Part shown: positions 53,269-61,218 of the stretch, one piece after another
Layout of the letters: every line of letters begins with the position of its first letter
Position numbering within the stretch: the stretch's first letter is position 1
Assembly (NCBI GenBank): GCA_963665185.2
Contig: CAXXPO010000010.1
Span: forward strand, 186,001 to 250,000
DNA length: 64,000 bases
Origin: G963665185 sp963665185
Lineage (GTDB): Bacteria > Desulfobacterota > Desulfovibrionia > Desulfovibrionales > Desulfovibrionaceae
Direction: 5' to 3'
Made by a program: the position numbers and the translations under genes
The notes under the pieces: model-generated
The model's input: only the letters and a program-made list of their open reading frames with translations
Databases searched by the model: none
What the model was told of the DNA's origin: nothing

Positions 53269-53288
53269 ATGTACAGAAAATAGTACAT
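53269..53288 (-). promoter_or_regulatory. YefM operator
   Basis: ATGTAC (53269-53274) and GTACAT (53283-53288) form an inverted repeat 17 bp before the yefM start. The E. coli YefM operator has the same TGTACA core. It fits autoregulation by the antitoxin. Confidence 0.7.
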
Positions 53289-53332
53289 GTTGTGTCAGTG
53301 GTCAAGACGCAGGTCGCGGCTGCTGCGACTTT

Positions 53333-53875
53333 CTACAACGCCATATCCAGTCCCTGCTGTTTGGAAAGCTCCTTGAAACGCTCCATGAACTGCTGTTTCA
53401 CTTCCTTCCAGTGCATGGGACGGATGACCATGTCGCGGGGAGGTTCGGGCAGGCCGGGACGTTTGGCCAGGTCGGGCCATTTCACGACCTGGTTCATTTC
53501 CGCGGCCATGATTGCCTGGTCCGCCTGTTTGATGATTCTGGGCCGGGGAAAGGTGATCCGGAACGACTTGCAGATGGCCTGCATGACGTTCCCCTCTATC
53601 CTGCGGTATTCCGGCAGCAAACCCTTGAGCGGCGAGACAACGTCGCCCAGATAGGCCTCTGTCGCGTCGTGCAGAAGGCCCTGGAGTTTCATCTCCCCGG
53701 GCAGGATCTCGGCCACAAGCAGGCTGTGCTGGCCCACGGAATATGGAAAATGTCCGGCTCCGTTGTATCGGTCCAGCTTGCTGAGATGATGGGCGATGTC
53801 CTCGATGCAGATGTCTCGCGGATCGGGCTTGAGCAGATCGACATTTCTGCCCGTGTGGGTCCGTACAATGCTCAT
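53333..53875 (-). CDS. HD-domain nucleotide hydrolase (YfbR-like)
   Basis: This is a 180-residue protein starting at ATG 53875. The HD-domain metal site is visible: FPYSVGQHSLLVAEIL (first His near residue 50), GLLHDATEAYLGDV (His-Asp near 70) and a later Asp in IKQADQAIMAAEM near 120. YfbR-type enzymes dephosphorylate deoxynucleoside monophosphates. On conjugative elements such genes may act on nucleotides in the new host or in defence; that is inference. It lies 11 bp after the ArdC-type gene and shares its operon. Confidence 0.75.
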   Translation of the reverse strand: MSIVRTHTGRNVDLLKPDPRDICIEDIAHHLSKLDRYNGAGHFPYSVGQHSLLVAEILPGEMKLQGLLHDATEAYLGDVVSPLKGLLPEYRRIEGNVMQAICKSFRITFPRPRIIKQADQAIMAAEMNQVVKWPDLAKRPGLPEPPRDMVIRPMHWKEVKQQFMERFKELSKQQGLDMAL

Positions 53876-53886
53876 GGTTTCCCCTT

Positions 53887-56073
53887 TCAGAGTGTCATGC
53901 CCACGGCGGCGGAACGTTCCCGGAGACGTGGGGTGCGGTCTTTCTCCTGAATCTTCCCCCGGGCCCTTTCCAGCAGGGGCCGGACCTGCTTCTGCACTTC
54001 CTCAAGGCCCCGCACGGCGTGCAGATCATTGAAGTCCTTGAGGCCCCGGGCCTTTTCCTCGGGGCTGAATTCCGGCGCGATCACGATGCCGTTCACGACC
54101 CTTGCCGCCTTTTCCGCCTTGATCAGGCCGATGTTCTCCTTCAGGTGGTGGTCGTTGTCGGCCATGATGACCAAAGGACGTTCCGGGTTTTTCCGATGGA
54201 CGGCCCGGGCCACGGTTTCCAGGTTGGAGGCATGGAACGCCACCAGGACGGGAAGTCTGGTGGCTTCATGCAGGCTGGCGGCCGTGGCGTAGCCTTCGGC
54301 AATGAGCACGGGATTGCCGGGACTGGCCAGACCGTTTTCCGGGTCAATGGTGTGGAACGTCCCGTTCTGGCGGCCTCCCTTGAGGAACCGCTTGCCGTCC
54401 GGGGAAATGACCTGAAGCGTATGGAGAAAGCCCTTTTCATCCTTGGCCGGAACAAGCAGGTCCCCCTTGTCCGAAAGCTTCAGCCCATGGCTTCCCACGC
54501 CCTTGTCTCGCAGATAGGCGTGTTCTGCCACGTCAATGCCCTTGGAATTCATCCAGATGCCATAGGCGCGTTTCGCGGCCCGGCCATGTTGCTCCTTCAA
54601 TTCGGCCTCCCGCTGCACCTTTTTCCGGGCAGCTTCAGCATGCAAGGCCGCCTTCTGTTCATCGGTCAGTTTATGCCCACTGGCCTTCCAGTTCATCTTG
54701 ACGCCGGTGCTGAAGTTCTGGATGAACCCGGCAGGACGGCCATCAAGATACCCCTGGTACGCGCCGTCCTTGTCCTGTGCCGGCCTTCCCAGAAGCGGCA
54801 CGCGGCGCAACTGGCCGTCCATCACGGGCGGCTCGCCCTGAAGGTCCAGCCCGGCTTCGCGCAAGGCCTGGGCAAACTCCTGCACCGGAGAAAGCGACGT
54901 TTCCGGCTGGATTGCGGTCTTCTCTCCGGGAAGCCAGGCGGCAAGCCGAGTCATGTCGGTCCCTTTGGGCGCAAACCAGGATTTTTCCTTGCGGTCCCAG
55001 CGTGCGCCAGCCTTTTTCGCTGTTCCTTTCTGAGAATACGGCACAGCGAGCCAGGTCTTGTCCTGGGCGATATTCTGCTCTGCCTGCTTTTGGGGCGAGG
55101 TTTGTTCCCGGGGCTGAAGCTGTTGCAAATCTGCAACCGGTGCCTGCACCGGGACCACGCTCCGCTCATGGGACACGGCTGCCTCCTTTTGAACCGCCTT
55201 TTCCTTTTCAAAGGCCAGGGTGTATTCCTTTATTTTCTCCGCATCCCGGCAGGCGCGGAATATCTCATACGGCTCTTCCTTCAATATCTTCACCCAGCTT
55301 TTGACGTAGCCGAGATGCTGGTCCGGATCATGGCCAAGGCCGAGTTCCATGCCTGTCATCCAGCTTCCGATCTCGGCCCGCAATTCCTCTTTGGCGTAAT
55401 CCTCGGAGCCGTGCGGCCCGAAGGTGCGGTCCAGGCGGGAGGGATGGCCCGTCCAATGGCCCAGCTCGTGAAGCGCGGTCGCGTAGTACATGTCCGCCCG
55501 GTCGAAATTGGCCTTGGGCGGCAGATGGATCTCGTCCCGCAGGATGCTGTAAAAGGCTCTGTCCCGCTGGGAATGAGTGATGCTCGCACCGGAGTTTGCC
55601 AGAATGGTTTCCGTTCTCTCATCCGGATTCCAGGTCACTTCCCTGGCATTCCATTCCGGGATGCCGTCAACCTGGCTGGCATGAAACACACTGCTGAAGC
55701 GGACAAAAGGCCTGCCCAGAGGAACCGACAGCGTCTTTTCCTTGCCGCTTTCATCCCGCACCGGATTTCCGTCCTCGTCCCGGACCTTCTCTTCCCTGGA
55801 AAACTGCCAGTAGATCACAGGCCGGGACTTCGAGCCTTTCCTGACCTTCCAGCCCTGGCTGTTGGCCTGAAGCAATGTCATGAACCGGGGGTCTTCATGT
55901 CCCTCGCTGGAAAGCATGACGGTGTTGATCCCCTTGTACACGGTTCCGGAAACCGGATTAAAGGGCAGACTGAACTCGCCCGGCTTCCATGGCCGGACCC
56001 AGGGCGCAGTGCCGTTTTCCAGGTTTTCCACGATACGGTCGGCAAACTCCCTGGCAAAATCCCGCTTGGACAT
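53887..56073 (-). CDS. ArdC-like / zincin / TOPRIM multidomain protein (TraC-type primase or antirestriction protein)
   Basis: This 728-residue protein starts at ATG 56073 behind GGGAGG. Domains in order: an ArdC N-terminal ssDNA-binding domain (residues 1-150, KPGEFSLPFNPVSGTVYKGINTVML), a zincin-type metalloprotease domain with ALHELGHWTGH near residue 218, and a DUF5710-like segment (LAVPYSQKGTAKKAGARWDRKEKSWFAP) near 350. A C-terminal primase-like TOPRIM region follows, with VLIAEGYATAASLHEA near 590 and VIMADNDHH near 630. ArdC proteins protect incoming single-stranded DNA from restriction, and TOPRIM primases start the complementary strand. Both jobs belong to establishment after transfer. 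Confidence 0.82.
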   Translation of the reverse strand: MSKRDFAREFADRIVENLENGTAPWVRPWKPGEFSLPFNPVSGTVYKGINTVMLSSEGHEDPRFMTLLQANSQGWKVRKGSKSRPVIYWQFSREEKVRDEDGNPVRDESGKEKTLSVPLGRPFVRFSSVFHASQVDGIPEWNAREVTWNPDERTETILANSGASITHSQRDRAFYSILRDEIHLPPKANFDRADMYYATALHELGHWTGHPSRLDRTFGPHGSEDYAKEELRAEIGSWMTGMELGLGHDPDQHLGYVKSWVKILKEEPYEIFRACRDAEKIKEYTLAFEKEKAVQKEAAVSHERSVVPVQAPVADLQQLQPREQTSPQKQAEQNIAQDKTWLAVPYSQKGTAKKAGARWDRKEKSWFAPKGTDMTRLAAWLPGEKTAIQPETSLSPVQEFAQALREAGLDLQGEPPVMDGQLRRVPLLGRPAQDKDGAYQGYLDGRPAGFIQNFSTGVKMNWKASGHKLTDEQKAALHAEAARKKVQREAELKEQHGRAAKRAYGIWMNSKGIDVAEHAYLRDKGVGSHGLKLSDKGDLLVPAKDEKGFLHTLQVISPDGKRFLKGGRQNGTFHTIDPENGLASPGNPVLIAEGYATAASLHEATRLPVLVAFHASNLETVARAVHRKNPERPLVIMADNDHHLKENIGLIKAEKAARVVNGIVIAPEFSPEEKARGLKDFNDLHAVRGLEEVQKQVRPLLERARGKIQEKDRTPRLRERSAAVGMTL

Positions 56074-56074
56074 G

Positions 56075-56302
56075 TCATTCACCTCCCACAAGTTGTTCAT
56101 CTTCGGGAGGGGCAACATCATCGAATCCTGCGTCTTCGGCTTCCTCCGGCGTAAGAGCGGTTTCCTCGAACGCGCCCATGAATTCGGCCACGTCCGGATC
56201 CACTGCAATGGCCGCGCCGGGATTTTCCGAAAGCTCTGCCGTCACCTGGTCGGCGGCGTCCCTGACATACTCGTCCGCGTGTGTTGTGTGCTTTTCTGTC
56301 AT
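56075..56302 (-). CDS. Small acidic protein of the conjugation operon
   Basis: This is a 75-residue, strongly acidic protein (ADEYVRDAADQVTAELSENPGAAIAVDPDVAEFMGAFEE, then EEAEDAGFDDVAPPEDEQ). No family recognised. Its stop is 1 bp from the start of the ArdC-type gene and it begins 10 bp after traF, so it is surely co-expressed. A DNA-mimic role can be imagined from the charge, but nothing in the sequence proves it. Confidence 0.55.
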   Translation of the reverse strand: MTEKHTTHADEYVRDAADQVTAELSENPGAAIAVDPDVAEFMGAFEETALTPEEAEDAGFDDVAPPEDEQLVGGE

Positions 56303-56312
56303 GTTCGACTCC

Positions 56313-56825
56313 TTACGGGCAAAAGGTGATTACGGGGATTGCTCTTTGGAGGCTGGCAAGGTCCACCAGCCCGAAATATCTGCCGTCAAAGCTGTGCGTG
56401 TCGTATTTGGAAAGAGCCAGGGCCTTGCCCCGGGGGATGACGCCGGAAGCAAGAAACGAAGGAATGAAACGCCCGGCGTGATCGACGGAAAGGATCCTGC
56501 TGTTGGGCTGCAAACGGCCATTCACGCGCAGGCCTTCGGGAAGGACCTGCACCACGTCGCCGGGCAGACCGACCAGATGCTTGAGAAGCGGCTTCAGACA
56601 GGAGGCGCACAATGTGCTCGGGCCAAGGCAGGAGGAGGCGATTTCACGCGGATACGCCCCCGCAGGCAGGCAGAAGCCGACATAGTCGCCACGCTGCGGC
56701 AGGCGGTCGGAAAGCAGGTACAGCCCCACGGGCATGGACGTGGTCGTGTTCACCCGGAAACCGAGAGCATGACCGCCCCAGCCGAGTACGCCCAGAAGCC
56801 CAAGGAACAGAAATAGAAGACGCAT
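56313..56825 (-). CDS. traF: TraF-type conjugative-transfer signal peptidase (S26)
   Basis: This is a 170-residue protein starting at ATG 56825, overlapping the upstream stop as TGATG. One N-terminal membrane helix (LLFLFLGLLGVLGWGG) is followed by the S26 active-site serine in NTTTSMPVGLYLL near residue 31. The catalytic Lys lies in a LLKHLVGLPGDVV segment near 85, and a C-terminal YDTHSFDGRYFG box follows. TraF of RP4 trims and circularises the pilin TrbC. A pilin gene is not in the window. Regulation is shared with the tra operon. Confidence 0.85.
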   Translation of the reverse strand: MRLLFLFLGLLGVLGWGGHALGFRVNTTTSMPVGLYLLSDRLPQRGDYVGFCLPAGAYPREIASSCLGPSTLCASCLKPLLKHLVGLPGDVVQVLPEGLRVNGRLQPNSRILSVDHAGRFIPSFLASGVIPRGKALALSKYDTHSFDGRYFGLVDLASLQRAIPVITFCP

Positions 56826-58462
56826 CAGGCCACCTCCCTGTTCCGGGTCCAGTAGGTCTTGAACCACTGCCGCCTGCCTATCTCGGAAGAAATATGCACC
56901 GGAGCCTTGGCCGCGATCCGATCACGTTCCTCAGGTGTCAGCCTCTGCATCCAGAGATCAAAGGCCTCTTCCTGGTTTTTCCGCCCTTTGTTTTCTCTGG
57001 CGTCGTCCTGTATTTTCTCCAGTTCCCGCCGCTTGTTGTCAGCTTCCTGCGCCAGCCGGAGTGCTCGTTCCTCGGGTGCTTCAAAGCCCGGTGTGCGCCT
57101 CCAGGTTCCCTGGATCTTGAGAGTCCCGAAAACATAGTTGCAGATTCCCTTGCGCGTTTCCGGAAACGTTTCCTGAACCAGCTCGAACTCCGCTGCGTGC
57201 AGGGAATTTTCCAGGTCGCGGACGGTCAGACCAAGAGCCAGCCGATGCCGCACAAGCTGGCGTATCTGGCTTGGGCCAAAGCCTTCGCCGTCCAGACGCG
57301 GCCAGACGATCTGGAATTCGTCCTGGCCGATACCGACCAGATGCCGGGCAACCCGCTCTTCCATGGGGTCTTCCGGCATACCTTCAGGCAAGACAGATAG
57401 ATTCTTATTCCTTCTATCTAAGAGGGGGTGCCGATACCGGTCCCGACCGGTATCAGGCTGCGGGGTTGAATCACCGGAAGGCAAGGATTGGCGCTGGTTG
57501 AACTGGCTTTCCGCATACTGCGCACCATTGGTATCATGATACCGGTCACCATTGGTAACACCTTGCCCTTGATACTGTTCGGGACTGGTAACACCCGGCT
57601 TCTGATACCATTCGCGACGGGTATCAGGTTCACAGGCACCACCTGGCCTCTGCACCGGCATAAGCTGCATGAACCGCCTGCATTCCGTTGCGTGAAAGGC
57701 CAGCACGGTTCCGTGCCGTGGACCGCGATGATGGCGGTTGCGGGTGAACAGTCCGGCGGCCTGCCCCCGCGCAAGACTGCGCCGGGCCGTGGTTTCGCTG
57801 GCATGCACGTCCCTTGCGAGCCGCTGGACGGAAAGGGTCAGGGTGGGGCTGGAAGCCGCCTGCCGGAACAGTTCATGAAAAAAACGGCCGGAAGGTTCGG
57901 ACAGACTGGCTGCCAGCATGGCCACAGGATCATCGGGGCTGATACCGATGGCGGCGGCCTGATACCGGTCTGGACCGGTATCACCTTGGGCCTGAAACCG
58001 GTCATCATTGGTATCAGGTTCGGGCAACAGGGCGTATTGCCGCCTGTGCAACGCCAGGAAAATCTCACAGCGTTCCCTGAAGGGCGTTATTATGCTGCCG
58101 TGCCGGGAGCCCCGAGGATCCGTTTCCCGCTGGAAAAGCCCGACCTTTTCCCCCTTGGGCAGATTGCGCAGAACACTCAGTTTCGAGCACCCGACCACCC
58201 TGGCCAGGGAGGAAACCACGACGCGAAAAGGCCTTTCCAAAGACGGCGCACCGAGCAGCATCCGGGCCAGGACATGCCGCCCCTGGCTGGACAGCCTGCC
58301 ATAGAACCGGGTGACATCCTCATGCATGACAACAGGAATATGGGGAATGTGCCTGGTCGCACCCGTCACCCGATGGCAGTCCGCATTGGTATCACCTGCC
58401 TGGCGATACGGTTGCGCACTGGTATCAGGCATAGTTTGTCTGGCGGTTCCCTGGTTCACCAT
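56825..58462 (-). CDS. Double winged-helix protein with internal DTxxDRYQ repeats
   Basis: This is a 545-residue protein. Two copies of a winged-helix-like domain cover residues about 45-145 and 180-285; compare SLARVVGCSKLSVLRNLPKGEKVGLF with RLARDVHASETTARRSLARGQAAGLF, each followed by an RHG turn. Between and after them run repeats of consensus GDTxxDRYQxxG, about nine units (for example DTNDDRFQAQG, DTGPDRYQAAA, DTRREWYQKPG, VTNGDRYH, DTGRDRYRHP). The C-terminal 190 residues include a region rich in Glu, Lys and Arg. It is probably a DNA-binding regulator or partition/replication-initiator-like protein of the element. Family not recognised. Confidence 0.6.
   Translation of the reverse strand: MVNQGTARQTMPDTSAQPYRQAGDTNADCHRVTGATRHIPHIPVVMHEDVTRFYGRLSSQGRHVLARMLLGAPSLERPFRVVVSSLARVVGCSKLSVLRNLPKGEKVGLFQRETDPRGSRHGSIITPFRERCEIFLALHRRQYALLPEPDTNDDRFQAQGDTGPDRYQAAAIGISPDDPVAMLAASLSEPSGRFFHELFRQAASSPTLTLSVQRLARDVHASETTARRSLARGQAAGLFTRNRHHRGPRHGTVLAFHATECRRFMQLMPVQRPGGACEPDTRREWYQKPGVTSPEQYQGQGVTNGDRYHDTNGAQYAESQFNQRQSLPSGDSTPQPDTGRDRYRHPLLDRRNKNLSVLPEGMPEDPMEERVARHLVGIGQDEFQIVWPRLDGEGFGPSQIRQLVRHRLALGLTVRDLENSLHAAEFELVQETFPETRKGICNYVFGTLKIQGTWRRTPGFEAPEERALRLAQEADNKRRELEKIQDDARENKGRKNQEEAFDLWMQRLTPEERDRIAAKAPVHISSEIGRRQWFKTYWTRNREVA
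57434..57455 (-). repeat. Coding palindrome in the winged-helix gene (site 1)
   Basis: GATACCGGTC (57434-57443), CC, GACCGGTATC (57446-57455) is a perfect palindrome. On the minus strand it encodes DTGRDRY of one peptide repeat. The same half-site GATACC/GGTATC recurs at least ten times between 57434 and 58436, always at the DT or RY positions of a repeat. Confidence 0.8.
57530..57543 (-). repeat. Coding palindrome in the winged-helix gene (site 2)
   Basis: GGTATCA (57530-57536) joins TGATACC (57537-57543) without a spacer, giving a perfect 14-bp palindrome. It lies where two peptide repeats meet (DRYH-DTNG). Further half-sites follow at 57604 and 57620. Confidence 0.75.
57960..57983 (-). 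repeat. Coding palindrome in the winged-helix gene (site 3)
   Basis: TGATACCGGTC (57960-57970), TG, GACCGGTATCA (57973-57983): 11-bp perfect arms. It encodes GDTGPDRYQ on the minus strand. It matches site 1 apart from the two central bases and one more base pair at each end. Confidence 0.8.
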
Positions 58463-58468
58463 GTTCTC

Positions 58469-58909
58469 CTAGACGATTCTGACAAGAGTGCCTGCCTCCG
58501 CTCCGGGCAGTCCGTCCGGAGCAATGCAAAGGGCATCGCAGCCGGGACAGCGCACATGGCCGCCCACGTGGACCAGCCTGTGCATGCCCGGGTATCGGCA
58601 CTCCCCGAACCGGGGTTTCATGAAGCCGTTGGAATCCAGCACAAGTTCCTGGCTGCCGGTTTCAAATGCCTTGAGCTGGGCAACCGGAACCCGGCCATCG
58701 CCATGACACAACGGGCAGCCGAACCGCCCGATCTTGTTGGTTCCAACGGCGCGCATCCACTCGGCGCAGGCCGGACATATCTTTGTCCCTGGCCGTGGGT
58801 AGCGGACAGGAAGCAGCCGGTCTATCCAATCCCGAAGCGGCTTCAGGGCCGGGTCCGGTCCCTGCCGTCCCTGTTCCGGGAAGAGGACATGGCAATCAGC
58901 GTGTTTCAT
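58469..58909 (-). CDS. Cys-rich zinc-binding protein of the conjugation operon
   Basis: This is a 146-residue protein starting at ATG 58909 inside the end of the coupling-protein gene (14-bp overlap). Three CxxC-type knuckles are seen: KICPACAEWM, GCPLCHGDG and VRCPGCDALC, suggesting two zinc sites. No family recognised. It sits between traG and the winged-helix gene, so a role in the transfer apparatus or its control is likely. The ORF is open further upstream but that part overlaps traG strongly. Confidence 0.55.
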   Translation of the reverse strand: MKHADCHVLFPEQGRQGPDPALKPLRDWIDRLLPVRYPRPGTKICPACAEWMRAVGTNKIGRFGCPLCHGDGRVPVAQLKAFETGSQELVLDSNGFMKPRFGECRYPGMHRLVHVGGHVRCPGCDALCIAPDGLPGAEAGTLVRIV

Positions 58910-60878
58910 GCGGTTCCTCGCCGGATGTTTCGGACCTGGGACCGCTTGCAAACGCCTGGGCCAGCCTGGTTTCCAGATCGTCTGCCAGATCGTCTGGCAG
59001 ATCTTTGGAAACCGGTTCCTTCATCTGCTGCACAGGGATGGAACCCGGGGCTATGGCGTCCGATGTTTCCGGGGCGGCCATGCGCGACCGCCGGCTGAAT
59101 TCGGGATCCTGAAAATAAAGGATCTGCTTGCCCAGAACAGGCGGGAAACCCGCCGGAAAAATAAGCATGGACCCGGCACTTTTGATCCGGCCCCGGCCGT
59201 CCTTTTCCGCGCCGGGCAGACGCATGCATTCGTCGGGAGTGAGCAGGGGCCTGGCGGTTTCCTGAATGCTGACATTGGCGCGGCCCAGATGCCCCGACCG
59301 ACTCCCGGAAACAGAGGTCTTCCTGTGAACCACGGTGGCCTTTCCGGTCATGTCCGAAAGGACCCTGGCGGTTTCCACCTTGTTGGGGGCAAAGGCCATG
59401 CGCAGATGGCAGTTGCTCATGATGCTTTCTTCCTTCCCGTATGTCCCCTGGAGCTGCGTCAGGTCCTGGACGATGATGTAGGACTTGATGCCGTAGCCGG
59501 CCATGAACGCCAGGGAGCGTTCAAAAATCTCCAGCTTGCCCAGGGCGGTGAACTCGTCCAGCATGAGCAGCAGGCGGTGCCTGTAATTGGCCACGCTTCT
59601 GCCGTCGGCAAATCGCATGTCTTCCGTAAGGTGGCGCAGGATGATATTCAGGATCAGCCGTATCAGGGGCTGCAGGCGGTCGATGTCCGATGGTCTGACA
59701 ACCAGATACAGCGACACGGGCTGGTCATGATGCATGAGGTCGTGGATCGTGAAATCCGACCGGGAGGTCGTGTTGGCCACAACAGGGTCACGGTACAGGG
59801 CCAGGTTGGATACGGCGGTGGAAACAACACCGGACTGCTCGTTGGCCGCCTTGTTCTGCATCTCCCGTGCAGCCGATTGGATAAAGCCTGTGACGGCTTG
59901 GCCATCTTCCGCCGCAGTACCGTAATGGGCCTGAAGAATCTCCCCGTGGTCCGTTTCGAGCATCTGATCGAAAAGTTGGGACATGTAGCAGTCCGGATCC
60001 GCCATCATGCGGGACAGGTCATTGAGGGTGGCGCAACGGTTTTCACGGTGCAGGGTCATGACCATGCAATGCAGGAGCGCACCCCCAAGAAAGCTGAAGG
60101 CCGCCTTGTTCCAGTAGTCCTTCAGCCCGTGGCCCCTGGAGTCCACGATCATGTTGGCGATATTCTGGGCATCGGGAATGGCCCTGGGACCATCCAGCCG
60201 GATCTCGGCCAGGGGATTGAAGCAGGCCGAGCAGCCGGAGATATCCGAGGGATCGAACCTGAGGACCTTCTGGCCCTGTTTCCTGCGCCAACCAGCGGTG
60301 AGTGCCCAGTTTTCCCCCTTGATATCCAGAACAATGGTGCTTCCCGGCCAGCTCAACAACGTGGGCAGAACCAGCCCGACACCCTTGCCCGAGCGGGTGG
60401 GCGCAAAGGCCATGAGATGTTCCGGCCCGTCATGGCGCAGATATTTCCTGTGTCCGTTGGAATCGAACGCGCCCACATACACGCCCTTGCCGTTGAGCAG
60501 ACCAGCCGCCCTGATGTCCTTTTCCCCGGCCCAATGCGCCGATCCGTGCAGGTCGGACTTGCCGCGCGGCTTTGCCGAGAACAAAAGCCACAGGGTGAAA
60601 ACCCCCACCTGAGGCAGGACAAAGAACATCTGCCCCTGGAATATCCGGGGAGTGATGTAGGGATGGGAGCCGGGCAAGGTGTACCACCAGACCAGGACCT
60701 GCCACGGCCAGTAAAAATCCCTGTATACCGGCCGTCCCAGGGCGGGATGATATTGCGCGGCCAGGGCCGTGGCCTGGGTCACGACGCCAAGAGAGCACAG
60801 CGTCAGAACCAGCAGAAACAGGGCGTACCCCCAGACCAGCCCGGACTTGCCGCTTTTTCCCAGCCCGTACTTATTCAC
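58896..60878 (-). CDS. traG: TraG/VirD4 type IV coupling protein
   Basis: This 660-residue membrane ATPase has two N-terminal helices (about residues 12-40 and 78-100), then GSAHWAGEKDIRAAGLL, Walker A APTRSGKGVGL near 160 and FNPLAEIR near 215. Walker B LLLMLDEFTALGKLEIFE lies near 440, and YIIVQDLTQLQGTYG and a sensor-type region near 470. It recognises the relaxase-DNA complex and feeds it into the secretion channel. The start overlaps the SSB gene by 8 bp. Together with VirB10 it shows that the element is built to transfer itself, or once was. Confidence 0.95.
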   Translation of the reverse strand: MNKYGLGKSGKSGLVWGYALFLLVLTLCSLGVVTQATALAAQYHPALGRPVYRDFYWPWQVLVWWYTLPGSHPYITPRIFQGQMFFVLPQVGVFTLWLLFSAKPRGKSDLHGSAHWAGEKDIRAAGLLNGKGVYVGAFDSNGHRKYLRHDGPEHLMAFAPTRSGKGVGLVLPTLLSWPGSTIVLDIKGENWALTAGWRRKQGQKVLRFDPSDISGCSACFNPLAEIRLDGPRAIPDAQNIANMIVDSRGHGLKDYWNKAAFSFLGGALLHCMVMTLHRENRCATLNDLSRMMADPDCYMSQLFDQMLETDHGEILQAHYGTAAEDGQAVTGFIQSAAREMQNKAANEQSGVVSTAVSNLALYRDPVVANTTSRSDFTIHDLMHHDQPVSLYLVVRPSDIDRLQPLIRLILNIILRHLTEDMRFADGRSVANYRHRLLLMLDEFTALGKLEIFERSLAFMAGYGIKSYIIVQDLTQLQGTYGKEESIMSNCHLRMAFAPNKVETARVLSDMTGKATVVHRKTSVSGSRSGHLGRANVSIQETARPLLTPDECMRLPGAEKDGRGRIKSAGSMLIFPAGFPPVLGKQILYFQDPEFSRRSRMAAPETSDAIAPGSIPVQQMKEPVSKDLPDDLADDLETRLAQAFASGPRSETSGEEPHETR

Positions 60879-61218
60879 GGCTCCTGCTCCGCAGCAATTG
60901 GACCCGGTCGGCTATCGTGGTGGCACTGCGCCGGGTGACGCCCTCCTTATCCGTGTAGTCCGAAAGCTCCAGATGTCCCTGGACCAGGACCATATCGCCC
61001 TTGTTCATTTTCTCCGGAAGCCTCCTGGCCAGGCCTTCACGGAACACCACAACATTGTGCCAGTTGATGTTTTCCTTCCACTCGTCGCTTTCCTTGTCGT
61101 AGTAGCCGTCATCCGTGGCCAGGGTGAACGAGGCCATCATGTTGCCTTTGGGGGCCTTTTTCAGTTCAATGTCTTTGCCGAGGTTTCCAAGCAAAATCTG
61201 AATGTTAGTCGAGGGCAT
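60871..61218 (-). CDS. ssb: Single-stranded DNA-binding protein
   Basis: This is a 115-residue OB-fold protein starting at ATG 61218 (MPSTNIQILLGNLGKDIELKKAPKGNMMASFTLATDD), with WHNVVVFREGLARRLPEKMNKGDMVLVQGHLELSDYTDKEG. It lacks the acidic C-terminal tail of chromosomal SSB, as element-borne SSBs often do. It overlaps virB10 by 14 bp and traG by 8 bp. It would coat transferred single strands or help DNA processing during transfer. Confidence 0.9.
   Translation of the reverse strand: MPSTNIQILLGNLGKDIELKKAPKGNMMASFTLATDDGYYDKESDEWKENINWHNVVVFREGLARRLPEKMNKGDMVLVQGHLELSDYTDKEGVTRRSATTIADRVQLLRSRSRE

Noticed and set aside
53240..56154. Very long plus-strand frames across the conjugation genes, also at 57488-59098 and 58908-60938
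   Set aside because: They are shadows caused by high GC content; the minus-strand genes have recognised domains, starts and tight spacing.
57434..58436. The repeated GATACC/GGTATC units looked at first like a CRISPR-type array
   Set aside because: Unit spacing is irregular, units lie in frame within one long coding gene, and there are no cas genes or unique spacers of constant length.
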